64,000 nt of DNA. Origin: Sinonovacula constricta. Lineage: Eukaryota; Mollusca; Bivalvia; Cardiida; Solecurtidae. Below the pieces are notes generated by a model. That model did no database searches. It was given only the letters and a program-made list of their open reading frames with translations, and was not told the DNA's origin. Below are positions 25,741 through 36,820 of the stretch, piece by piece. The stretch spans positions 57,302,857 through 57,366,856 of the forward strand of contig CM017557.1 in the NCBI GenBank assembly GCA_007844125.1, read 5' to 3'. The first letter of the stretch is position 1. Each line of letters starts with the position of its first letter. Made by a program: the position numbers and the translations under genes.

Positions 25741-25870
25741 TGCTGTTTTAATAAAATTGGTCGTTATTGCGATGTATTTTAGCGCAGTTATATACTCTAT
25801 AATATGTCAGTGCTATTATATCCGATTATGAATCAGTGCCATTATATTTTCAATATTAAATCAGTACTTC

Positions 25871-27559
25871 ACATTTTAGTGCTGTGATTTCAAAATCTTT
25901 CGCTTAGAAATTTCGTAATTAAGCTAAGTCTCTATAAAATGAACGTTAGTGCAGATGACAGTGTAGAAATAAAAAAAAGTTTCATATCCTCAAAATATGC
26001 AATAAAAATCTATAACTTTAATTCAAGGAAGCATGTGTTACAAAACCTGTGTCATTTCTGTACGAAGTTTCATGCTCCCTTCGTGGGCAGGAAATAACAA
26101 GCAGGAAATATTGAGTTAAAAATATCAAGTTCTTCAGTATTAAACTGAAAACGCATGTAGATCACTTCAGTTTAAGATCCACGGCTACCTTGAAAGCTTG
26201 AAAGTAATAGAACATGGAAGTTCTTTAAGACCGCTTTTTATTGTGTTCACTCTTCTGTAAATCATTATGTAATATCGAGCCTTCTGTCAAGTTTTTTTTC
26301 CAGGTGAGAAAATACTAACATTCGACATCGAGCTTAAAAGCATATTCACCGCACCACACAATCCGAAGCAAATATTGTTGTGCATACTATTCGTGCGTGC
26401 ATTTTAGATTTTGACAATAACTAGTTAACTATTCTGGTTATAAAATGCAAAATATTACAGAATCATATAACAATAATCCTGTTTAATATTTTATTGATTG
26501 GAATGTTCTTTTTTCAACGTTTTATCTCGACAGCCGCGACAAGTCATTGTTTTGATTGTGTTTATTTAATGTTTATGTACTCATATGCAGGAAACACGCT
26601 ATTCAAACTGTTATTTTTAACAGGCATATATACATATAGTGAGTCGAGTAATCAGTAATAGCATTCTGCAAACTCGTCCGTCTGTAAAAATGTCGCCTTA
26701 ATGTAGAAAACACTTCGGTGCAGAAAGAGAGTTCTAGAACATTGAACGATTTGCATTTTTGTTGTATCTGTAAATGTCACTGGAAAAGATATTTGCCGTC
26801 TCAACACCCAAGATGCAATGTCTTTATATATGACTACGAAGGCTGCACTTGGGCGATTGATACGGGGCACACCTTTAAGTGTATGTGTGTAAGACGGTTA
26901 AGTTTGATTGAATACATATGATAAGTTACACAATTATGGCCGAAACATGACTGCATGTATATGGCATATGTAACCATTTAAAAGCAATTGCATTAAACAT
27001 AAACTTGACCGTAATGGTTGCACTCGTACATGTTTTAAGTCTCAAGCGTTCGAGGGTATTTCTGTAAAGTTGTATGATGGTGAAGTTTGATTGAAATATA
27101 TGATATGGACGTTGTGGCTGAAACACTTGAAATGGGACAGACGGATGCACATATATATATTTAGATGAATTGACGGATAATGCGAATGTTTCGATCTATA
27201 TGCCGTCCTTCGGTGACATAAAAAACTGTTATGCCATGCTGATATTTAACTACTCAGTGTAACATCTGTGTAACCTACTTTTATGTAACATAATGGACAA
27301 GTGATGCAATAAAATTCTCCTTTTAGCGTGTGTCCTTTTTTCGCCGATTCAGATATTAATATATATATATCATTATTATTATATTATTATTATTAATAAT
27401 ATTTATACATTCGCAAAAATCCATAACTTGAGCACACCAACAGACAAAGAGGCTGATTCTTCGATCAAACACAAAATTAACTCTCCTCGCTTTTACCTTC
27501 TCATTGCAGACGAATACGAAAAACTGTCCTTAACTTTTACTGGGATGCAAATTGTATTT
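25871..27559. other. Intergenic sequence without recognisable genes
   Basis: AT-rich sequence. The open frame at 26718-26921 has several Cys and His residues but not a spacing I recognise as a zinc finger. Nothing else is supported. Confidence 0.4.
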
Positions 27560-27663
27560 CAATATTTCAGAGACGGTGTTCACTTGCAGCAAATATAGGT
27601 CTGCATTCACTGTGTATAGCATGCCGTGAAAATCTGGCGTGATACCACGCCCAGTCACATTTT
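27560..27663 (-). mobile_element. SINE-C 3' fragment
   Basis: CACTTGCAGCAAATATAGGT, TTCACTGTGTATAGCATGCC and CCCAGTCACAT match the 63170-63255 part of the SINE-C body. The tRNA-like head is absent. Confidence 0.65.
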
Positions 27664-28459
27664 TTTTTACTTTCAAAGCACAGGATTCCGTCAAAGACAT
27701 TTCACAGCTTGGCATATTTATTTTGTCGCAGCCTTTGTGGTATCGTGTTTTATCAGTAATTTTGAATTTCTTAAATGCGAATAATATTTTAAATATTTAT
27801 GAAAATTTTACGTTCGGATGAAGTGATGCCCCCCTAATAAACCAAGATAATATACAGAAAAAAATAATGGTTTGTTCTGTTCAGTTTTAAATATAAACAA
27901 CAGACATTTCATGAGTACGGTTTATTTAAAAAAAATAATTACTTTTATGGATCCAGTAGTCAGATTCGGGCAACCGTTCTGCCAGCACAAAAATCGATTC
28001 TTCAGGCGCCGTTTATTGGTGTCATCAAAGGAGATAATTGGCGTGTGCTGTTAACATTCAATCGACTCAACACATCTATTGACTTGCTTAAACTTACGCA
28101 AAAAGTGTAGATGTGGATCAGGGGTGTCTTAATCCGAATATACACTGTCTGCAGCATGGTCTCTTGCAGTCTGTCGTTGACTGTAGTAACTTGTTTAATT
28201 ATTTCAAGATCTAAGGCCGGTATTTCATTCATACGTGAGCGCGATGCGAACGTAATGCGTGATTTTTTACGGATACACTATTCCATACATCCGTCCAGCG
28301 TGCGTAAAAAGTAAATTATTTCGTCTTTTTTTCCGTTTGAAATTTGACAAGAACACGTGTCTACTTTCACACTTGTCATACTCGCAAACAAAACTACACG
28401 AACTAAATTAAACAATGTCTTGCAACTAAAATTAATTTATAGTATACCTTTCAAACCGG

Positions 28460-28635
28460 GAATGATAAGCCTGCGATTCTCTGTAAAACCCGGTCTTTGA
28501 TGGATGCGTTCCTGTACTCTTTAAGCGACTGATCATACATTGCATGGGATTTTCTGATAAATTCTATGACCTTTTCAGTCACCTCAGGCTTGGACAGAGG
28601 ACCTTTTATCTTGCTTCCTCGCCCGCGAATGCAGT
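28460..28635 (-). pseudogene. MADF-domain (Myb/SANT-like) DNA-binding fragment
   Basis: On the minus strand the frame reads K-P-E-V-T-E-K-V-I-E-F-I-R-K, then A-M-Y-D-Q-S-L-K-E-Y-R-N, then D-R-V-L-Q-R-I-A-G-L. This is the first half of a MADF domain, whose usual pattern is LI..V...P.LYD....Y......W..IA. MADF proteins bind DNA and occur as host transcription regulators and as accessory proteins of PIF/Harbinger transposons (established knowledge). The second half of the domain is missing from this frame. It could lie across an intron at lower coordinates (28111-28232 minus is open but not recognisable). Whether it is an exon of a real gene or a transposon relic is not decided. Confidence 0.5.
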
Positions 28636-29386
28636 CTCGAGCGAGAAAAATCACTACATGATGCTCACATGGCTTTTCACGCTACCGTCACACTCACGCC
28701 GATATGGAATACTGACAATAGAACATCGTTTGTTCGATTTTTTACGTTCGCGCTTTACGTTCGCGTTACACGTTCGCGTACAGATGGAATAGCGACCCAA
28801 TACAGAGCAGCAGTAAAAACATACCTAGCTAATGTAATACCACTATGGATATGTCCATATAATAAGAGGTATCACGTGTCTTGCTGCTGTAATTGCACTA
28901 GTATATACCCATAAATCGATCGCAGATCACCATTTTTAAGCAAAGCTAAAAGAAATAGAGTATTCGCGAGAAGTGATGGTCTTTTATCGCAAGCAGAGTG
29001 TGGGTGAAAACAAAGATGGTTTCCGTGTTCCTTTTTCTATCATACATAATCAGAGAAATGTTTAGGAAACGCCTCTGTGCGTTATAATCAAATATTAAAA
29101 AGAAATACACAACAAACAAACAAACAAAAAACAAGAAACAGAACAAAACAGCAACGACTAATTACCTTAAAATGACTGTACAATTAAGTTTTAGCTTGAA
29201 TTTTAATTTGAACCCAAAAAAGGTGTTAAACATTTTTGTTTAGGTTGTAATATAAAGTTAGACAGCTTTATCATTTAAAAACAGAAGAAATACCTTTTTT
29301 AGGATTAACTTATTCAGTTAAGTCATTGATTCTTCCGTTTTCGATTTCAGTTACAAGAGATCTTAAGTTTTTTTAAACGAGCCTTC

Positions 29387-29387
<1 letters not shown>

Positions 29388-29422
<35 letters not shown>

Positions 29423-29482
29423 TAATTATAATTATAATAATAATAATAATTATAATAAAATAAATATTAATAATAATAATAG
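29388..29482. repeat. (TAA)n microsatellite
   Basis: TAA units with a few interruptions (CAA, TTA). Confidence 0.95.
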
Positions 29483-30416
29483 ATTATATTGTCTCATTGA
29501 GCAACAGCACTCTTCATATTAATCCAGACTATATGCATCAAGCACATGACTTTCCTAGAATAACCTACACCTGTAGAACGAACGCCTAACATAGTGTAAC
29601 CCTATCGAGATAAAGCAGATGATTTATTCCCGCCTTTCTGATCTGACATTACCTTGGCAACAGCAGGCTGGTCTATAGGGTATAAGGCTTCTGCATTCAC
29701 TGACGAGCCTTTGTAATCCAATCAGAATTACAAAAGCCCCGTGATGGTATTCTCTGTTCAAGATGTTTCCCAGTTTGTGAGAATAAGAATGTTGTAGTTC
29801 CGACATTTCGAAATCGTGACTTCACGGAGTTAAAATCGTGAACTACACGCCACTTCTCAAACTGTCCAAAGAAAAGTCGTTAAATGAACGCTCCACATAT
29901 GGTATAGAGACAATGCATCTTGTGTATATTCACCCGTAAAACGAACGCCCAACATATTTTATTTCGAAATAAAGCATACTATGTTTACAAATGAAAAAAA
30001 AAAACTATCTTCGACAAAACTGCATAGAGATAAAGCGGATGACGGTTACGTATAAAACGTGAACGTTTTTGTTTTTTCGCATGAAAAACTTCGAATCATA
30101 ATCACATCATATCGGAACAAAGCAGATGATGTGACATGTGTATACATCTGTAAAACGAATGTCCAACAAACTGCATAGAGCGAAAGCAGGGGACAGATTA
30201 TTTGTATATAGCTGTAAAGCTAGCGCCTTACATATTCCTTAGGAATGAAAGCAGACGATACATACACACCAATAAAAGAACGCCCTTCATATCACAACAG
30301 AACAACAGAACAACAACAGAAATTGTGGAAATACATTTTTAAACATAAATAAAGATGGTATCCGGCAGTTGTCTTAATTCAGTTTATTTTTTAAAATAAA
30401 TAAATAAATAAATAAG

Positions 30417-30520
30417 GAGACAGACAGACAGAAAGATAGACAGACAGACAGGCAGCCAGCCAGCCAGGCAGGAAGTCAGACAGACAGACAGACAGGATAG
30501 ACAGACGGACAGACGGACGA

Positions 30521-30577
<57 letters not shown>

Positions 30578-30579
30578 TA
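30417..30579. repeat. (CAGA)n microsatellite
   Basis: An initially imperfect CAGA/CAGC/CGGA repeat that becomes perfect from about 30518. Minus-strand Ser-Val-Cys-Leu frames are artefacts. Confidence 0.97.
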
Positions 30580-31737
30580 GAACTGCATGTACCGAATTAT
30601 GATCCGTACTTTATCAGGGTTATGAAAGTCCGCAAAACAGACTTTCCCCCGTGTGCAAATTTCATAAAGCATTCCATATACAGGCATCGCGCTCCAGCGC
30701 CAATTAAACCGAAGATTAACCTGTAAAAATTGCTCTTCGGCTTATTGTACGGTGAAAAAAGCACATGATTTTCAGTTACAGGTCTCTCGTAAAGGCTGCG
30801 CAATTTTTCGTCTGTTTTTCAATGTGGTTAATTATGCAAACGTGCACTACACATGATTTTCAACAGATGAAAGTCCCGTTTTATCCTCCCGAGAAATACT
30901 ACAAATTTACAAGCGTTTTAATTTTTAATGTGTTCAGATATTGTCCCAGCATTCGCTTCCTTTTTAATGATAAGAACCCAAATGCATGAAATGTGCCTTA
31001 ACGTGTTGTTGTTGTTTTTTTTAAATAATTTTATAATGTTAAAGGTAGCCTATCTTGCTCTATGTGAGAATCAGGATAATCACGGATCTAGCATTCCAAT
31101 GATTAGCATACACCTTCCGAACAAACTACTGACATATTAGATCGAGATAAAGCAGGTGGGTTATTCCTGGAATTACCTTGGTAACAGCAAACTGGTCCTT
31201 AGGGAAAAAGCTTCCACTGAAAATAGCAGTTTTCGTGGTCTGTTTTTACATAAAACAGAAGCTATATATGGTTACTGAGAATCGTATGTGATCTGTGAAC
31301 AGACTAAGTTTACGGCAGTTGATAGAAATGGATACGCAATAGCCCAGATAATTCAAAATAGAAACAGCAAGATTTTTAAATCTGACAGTGGCACAAACAG
31401 TGCATACTTCATTGACGATCTGAGTATTTTCATTACCCGTAAACCTTAATTTTATATTTTTAGTCTTAAAAGTTAATATGAAATGGGGAATAAAGTGGCC
31501 ATCATTTTGCATTAACTTGTAATATATTTGAATAAAAGAGGCATTGTTATTGTTTTATTATACTAGAATAAGCAATTTTACCAAATGAAAACTCGTAATA
31601 TTAAGCACAGAAGCAATAAACTTTACAATTATACAATTTTTAAGTTACATTTTTATACATTAACGTTAAGTTTACAACGAAGACTCCAGTTTATGCGTTT
31701 TCAAAAACGTCCAAGTAATCGTTGTAATTTATATGGG

Positions 31738-32022
31738 CTCGGGGATGGATCCAGGGGTGGGGGATAGGGAGATGCACCCCCCCCCCCCCTCCCCACTCAA
31801 CCAGGTAAAAGAGTAGAGTTGTGAAAACACATACATGTAAGTTTTAAATACTAAGCTTTTAAATTCAGTTTTGTCTGTTGACTGCTTAGGTCGAGGTTAG
31901 AGTCCTTTACTGTACATATAATTATATATTTAGTATTTACTGCATAAAGTTAAATGGATCTTGAGTCATACCCAACCCAACCCAAACCTCACCACCACCA
32001 ACATTTTCTGTATCCGCCCCTG
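31738..32022 (-). mobile_element. hAT-like MITE, copy 2
   Basis: Ends GGGGATGGATCCAGGGG and TCTGTATCCGCCCCTG. The interior matches copy 1 in reverse: GAGTAGAGTTGTGAAAACAC, ACTGCTTAGGTCGAGGTT and ACCACCACCAACATTTTCTG. It contains a run of C residues at about 31777-31789. Confidence 0.75.
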
Positions 32023-32530
32023 TATTGGTTATTGTAAACAAACATTTTACAAGGTACAACGGTAGGTTCATCGGTAATCTTTGATTACTTACCATGTTCT
32101 TGATCAAACTAATCAATACGACAGAGATTTGTGCCAGAAAAATTGCCAGCTATCCGGACATCTTGTGATTAATTTATCTCCTAAACAACCAATGTGTGTT
32201 ATAGATAACAAGACTTCGGACTGCAATGTTTACACAGATTAATGACTGTTTTTTGGGCAAGAGTCTAGTTGTTTCTTAATCCTGTTTTGGTAGTGTTTTT
32301 CTTTTTGTTGTTGTTTTGCTTTTTTTCTTGCTTTTTTCCTTAAAGCGCTCACCCGTTTAATAAATTTCTCATCACAAGAGTCCATTTTATGCAAATGCTT
32401 CAGTCTTAAGTGTTTTTCAACAGTTTAAAAAGGTTGATTTCTGCAATAATTATATACCAAATACAAGGAAGGTAATAATGTAGTTGGAGTAAAGTACATT
32501 TACATACGAAAAGAAGGAATATACGGCGAA

Positions 32531-32660
32531 GGACTTAGTGTGGGAAGGTCTTCCAGCTTACTTGCGGTGCGCCGGTGGTTCTACCCAGACATTTGACTGG
32601 GGCCTACCTCCACCAAATAGCTGGAATTCGCTTTAATGATCATAACTGGTCGCTTCGATA
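32531..32660 (+). mobile_element. SINE-B 3' fragment
   Basis: It contains GGTCTTCCAGCTTACTTGCG, CGCCGGTGGTTCTACCCAGA and GGGGCCTACCTCCACCAAA, the conserved 3' module, but lacks a clear B-box head. Other copies of the family retain one. Confidence 0.7.
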
Positions 32661-32977
32661 TATTTAAAAAAAACACAAAACAATTTACCGTCAATTCTGT
32701 TTCCTTGCATTCAACTTTTCTTAGACACGTGTATGCAAAATACCAGGATGTGCGATAAACCGAAATCTCTAACATCGGTTCATACTACTTTATGAATGTT
32801 TTTGTTTTAAATTTTCTGTTGTTGCTTATTTATTTGTAATGAACGCTTGGTTCCTTTAAAATGCTGTCAGTGTTAGATGTATTTTACCTTATAAAGTGAA
32901 TACCTCCCTGTACACTTGAAAAATGCGAGTGGACCTTCTGAACGCACCTCGATCAAATGAAGATTATGTTCACTTAC

Positions 32978-33174
32978 GGGTAGTATCCGACAATTTGGAC
33001 CATTTTTTTTCTCTGTACAGCCAAATAAACAATTGTTGCCTGAAAGGATCCTGCAAAATGTTGCTTATGGCTGCCCTACATTAATGTGAAAAGTAGGACC
33101 TTTTCAAGTAACAATGACTTATTTGGTTATTTGAGAAAAATGCATTTGGTCCAAACTGTCGGATGCCACTTTTA
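32978..33174. mobile_element. Fold-back MITE-X derivative
   Basis: The left end GGTAGTATCCGACAATTTGG continues to ACC. The right end is the reverse complement type (ATTTGGTCCAAACTGTCGG). Further in, AGCCAAATAAACAATTGTTG mirrors CAATGACTTATTTGGTTATT. Both ends therefore derive from the same terminus, giving a roughly 195-bp imperfect palindrome. Confidence 0.7.
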
Positions 33175-34482
33175 AGTGTGAATTTATGCAGCAATTATGC
33201 ACACATTTCCCTGGACATCGGTTATATGTTGTTACATTAAATATAAGAAAACTGTCGAATATCACATTAAAAGTCTAATAGCGTTACTGCCTTCACTGTA
33301 AAAGAAAACAGATAATTTGATTCCATCAAAACCCATTCCATATACATTTCTAAAATTATGTGTATGCTAAGCAAATTCAACAGCTGTTATAACAATGTCT
33401 TTGAAATCACACTCTATGGCTCGCCCTAAATTTGAACCCAATACCTACCACATCTGAAGCTGATGCTATTCTTTGTTTGCCAACAGAGCTGATCCAGTGT
33501 TTGGAACTTGTCTGCGAATGTCTGGGTCGAGCCTGGTACCATCGCCGAAAACTTTCGATCAGGATTTCCCAAGAAACTTTGACTGACGTTGCGTAGGAGT
33601 AAAGTGGTTGTTAATTTTAAAGAACAAACGTGGGAGAATTTCTCACATCAATACTTAATCAGGCAAGAACCTCTTTTTGCACCATCAATACTCATATCAT
33701 TTGCCTAGCCAAATTGATCGAAGAATTATTGCCACAAGATGTGTTACCCAAACATCAATCGGAGTCTGCAGTAGCTCATTTTCCGAAATAAACTGAAGCT
33801 AATACACACAACAATGCATGTCTAATAGGCCGGATCTAGCCTAGAGTGGGATGGGGGGGGGGTGCGTTTATCCATAAAGGTATTTTTAACAATTCATTGT
33901 GTCACATCTTTACGTAACAGTAGTATTGCCACAGATAAGGCGATTTAGCAAGTTTTTTCGCCTGAAATGTCTTGAAATGCATTGAAGTTAAACTATATGT
34001 GCAAAAAATACTTCTATGAAGGTTTTTCAATAATCTGAAATGCAGGAAATAAATGTAAACACTCTTCCTGTGTAAGCATGCCCCTGAACCACTAACACTA
34101 TTCGTTCCTATGGTTCTCGCTGAATTTGAGCTCTTCCCTCATCTCATAAAAAAATGAACATAGATTACATTTGTTGCCTAGAATACTTACAGTTTGGACT
34201 CATGGAAAAATTTTCTAGCAGCTTCTGAAATGCGGGAAATGCCTCTATTTTGCTGCTACATTTTAAGTGTTTTGGGGGAGCATCCCCCCACCCACCCCCA
34301 GCACGGCTATAGTTAGGACCCACAACCTCCACACCACTCCTGAAAAAATGTTTCTTTATAATTCCGAGTTTCTAATATTTCGATTTGTTTAATCGACCAA
34401 TATGGATTCGCGATAGAACGTGTGGCCTGTTGCATAGAATAAAAGTGGATTTTAAATTAACATGACTATTCTTTGATGACAG
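33175..34482. other. Intergenic sequence, possible decayed hAT-like MITE
   Basis: GGCCGGATCTAGCC followed by a G run near 33828-33860, and GCATCCCCCCACCCACCC near 34268, recall the ends of the hAT-like MITEs at 4.5 and 31.7 kb, but the interior does not clearly match. No coding exon is seen. Confidence 0.3.
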
Positions 34483-36290
34483 AACTTCAACTTCAACTTC
34501 AATGATGTACTCCATCAAAATCCTTGTGGACATCTTGTGGAGGTGCAGTAGTGCGGGGTTGTGCTGTACAACTGTTTAACTGGGGGGCGCGTGTGATCGG
34601 ACGTCTCCCAGGAAATCAAGTGCTCATTAAAAGAAAAACGTTCTGTGATGTTTAAAAGAAAACTTCCAACGTGTATTTACACTATACATTGTCTCTGGTT
34701 GGTTAACACATTTTTGCAGTGGGATGTACCACTGCCTTGAAGCCATCAAGCGTGCTTTGCCGTAATGTGGTTTCTGGGAGGTTATTCCATGGAATGATAA
34801 CTCGCGGGAAGAACGAATGTTGGTACGCGTTAATGTTACAGTGATAAGTCACAAATTTCATGTTGTTTCTAGCCGATGAATAGGTATTACATATGTATAC
34901 TGCTTCTACCATGTTGTGTCTAGGGGAAGGCACTGGTAGGTAGTTCATAGGTACAGCTACTAGTTGGTGTACGATTTTATACATGAAGATAAGGTCGAAT
35001 GAAGATCTACGTTGCTCCAAAGTTGGCCATTTCAGTTCCGATAACATAGAAGTAACACTAGTTGGGTTTTGGTAGTTGAAGGGTTTCTTCAGAACGAATC
35101 TTGCGGCGTTTCTTTGCACTTGTTCAATTTGTTTGATCTGTGTTTTTTGTTGGGGGTTCCATATGGGTGAACTATATTCAAGTTTAGGTCTGACGAGCGT
35201 ATGGTATGCACGTTCTTTGATAGTCTTTGGACAGTGTCTTAAGTTCCGTTTTATAAATCCGAGTACTCTGGAGGCTTTAGACGTGATATTTTCAATATGG
35301 ATGTTATACTTCATATTATCTGCAAGTTCGACTCCTAAATATGGGTGGTGTTTCACCTTTTCAAGGATCTGGCCTTTCATACTGTAGTCAAATAGTGATT
35401 TGTTTCTCTTAGTAGTAATGTTCATGATGGCACATTTATCCACATTAAATTCCATTTGCCAAGTATTACTCCATTCGACTAACTTTTCAAGATCTCGTTG
35501 TAAATTTTCATGGTCTGACGGTGATCTAATAGCCCTGTAGACAACACAGTCATCAGCAAATAAACGTATGGTAGAAGTGATATTACTAGCAATGTCATTT
35601 ATGAAAACGAGGAACAATGTCGGGCCCAGTACCGTCCCCTGGGGCACACCCGATGTAACATTGGATAGCCGCGAAGATTCACCGTCAATCACAACTTGTT
35701 GCTGTCTGCCGTGGAGGAAGGCGTTCACCCACGATAGTGTATCATTCCGAATGCCGAAGTAGGAGAGCTTCTCCGCCAGCCGTCGGTGTGGCACCTTATC
35801 GAAAGCCTTGGCAAAGTCTAATATAGCCATATCAACTTGTAAACCTTGGTTCATAAGATTCGTAATGTCGTCGGTCGATAAGAGTAGTTACGTTTCGCAC
35901 GATCTTCTAGTTCTGAATCCGTGTTGATTTTCATGTAAGATGTTATTAGTATCTAAGTGGTCCATTATGTGACACCACTATGTGTTCAAGCATTTTAGAA
36001 GCTACCGCTGTTAAACTGACGGGACGATAGTTGGAAGGTTTAGTTCTATCACCTTTTTTAAATATTGGTACGATGTTTGCTTGTTTCCAGTCATTAGGTA
36101 CTTCGTGAGTGTCCAAAGATTGTTGAAATAGACTTTGTAGAATAGGGGCTATTTCACTTGCAGTTTCTTTCAGGGCAATAATAGGCATTTTATCTGGGCC
36201 ACTGGCTTTCTTAGGATTCAACCTTTTAATACAATTAATCACTCCATTCAGTGTGATGTGGATTTTTGGCATAGATTGAACAGGTTTAAA
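34483..36290 (-). mobile_element. 5'-truncated non-LTR retrotransposon (CR1/jockey-like)
   Basis: The minus strand carries the reverse-transcriptase half of a LINE ORF2, with no endonuclease domain upstream, so the element is 5'-truncated as is usual for target-primed insertion. The 3' end at 34483-34502 is a short tandem repeat of (TTGAAG) type on the minus strand, a typical tail of CR1/L2-like elements. The truncated end lies about 530 bp upstream of the ankyrin-GH20 start codon and points away from it. Target-site duplications were not resolved. Confidence 0.8.
34703..36272 (-). pseudogene. Reverse transcriptase ORF2 fragment with a frameshift and a nonsense codon
   Basis: Two open blocks form one RT. 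Block 36272-35946 holds the fingers region (KKASGPDKMP, W-K-x-A-N-I-V-P-I-F-K-K-G, N-Y-R-P-V-S-L). Block 35854-34703 holds the palm and thumb: a DFAKAFDKVPH block, GVPQGTVLGP, the catalytic FADD box (LFADDCVVYR), YLGV, and the C-terminal LEYSSPIWNP ... QRNAARFV signature. Between them the frame shifts near 35970-35980, and a TAA at 35888-35890 sits where related elements have a sense codon in the stretch leading to HGFR. The product is RNA-directed DNA polymerase of a LINE; this copy is dead as it stands. The relatively few lesions suggest a fairly young insertion. The clade (CR1 versus jockey or Rex1) needs a phylogeny. Confidence 0.85.
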
Positions 36291-36660
36291 CTAATTATTT
36301 TAATTTGAGGTTGGCAAACAGACAGTTACCCTGATCAAGGAGAAAAGTAAGAGTGTAATGGTGAGAGAATGGGGCAGACATGGCCTGCGAGTGATGTTGC
36401 CTTTCTATAGTAGCATGACGATTTTACACACACACAAAAAAAACGCCATGCTGAAACCACGGCGATAACTGTAGGTTGTGTTGTTGTTTTTTTACTTTAT
36501 ATACATTTATATTTTGCACTATCTTTTTTGCTGTTTTATTATTTATTGATTTGTTGATTTATTTATTCATTTTTTCCACTGAATCCATTTTACTGAATTT
36601 GAGGCCGCATGTGACCGCAACAAACACATTACGCTTAAAAAAGGGGAACCAGGAAGTAGA

Positions 36661-36820
36661 GACAGAGAACGGAAACCAGACATTTGCCGGCTTCCGGAAT
36701 GTCACTTCCGTAAATATTGGCGTTTTTGTGATTCGTGAACAAAATAAGTAGTTTTTAGTGTATAATGCTGAGAAACCTATTTGAATTTAGGTAATTTTGT
36801 AAATTTTCAACGACGATAGA
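36661..36820 (+). promoter_or_regulatory. Probable TATA-less promoter / 5' UTR of the ankyrin-GH20 gene
   Basis: Two ETS-type motifs lie close together, CTTCCGG at 36691-36697 and ACTTCCG at 36704-36710, about 110-130 bp before the start codon. No TATA box is obvious. ETS/GABP sites near the start are common in TATA-less housekeeping-type animal promoters (general knowledge). The in-frame stop at 36800-36802 argues against a more upstream start in this exon. The transcription start itself cannot be seen. Confidence 0.45.

Noticed and set aside
26718..26921. Possible zinc-finger peptide (several Cys and His)
   Set aside because: Cys/His spacing does not match a known finger, and there is no supporting splice or repeat evidence.
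30391..30687. Ser-Val-Cys-Leu repeat protein on the minus strand
   Set aside because: Reading of the (CAGA)n microsatellite.
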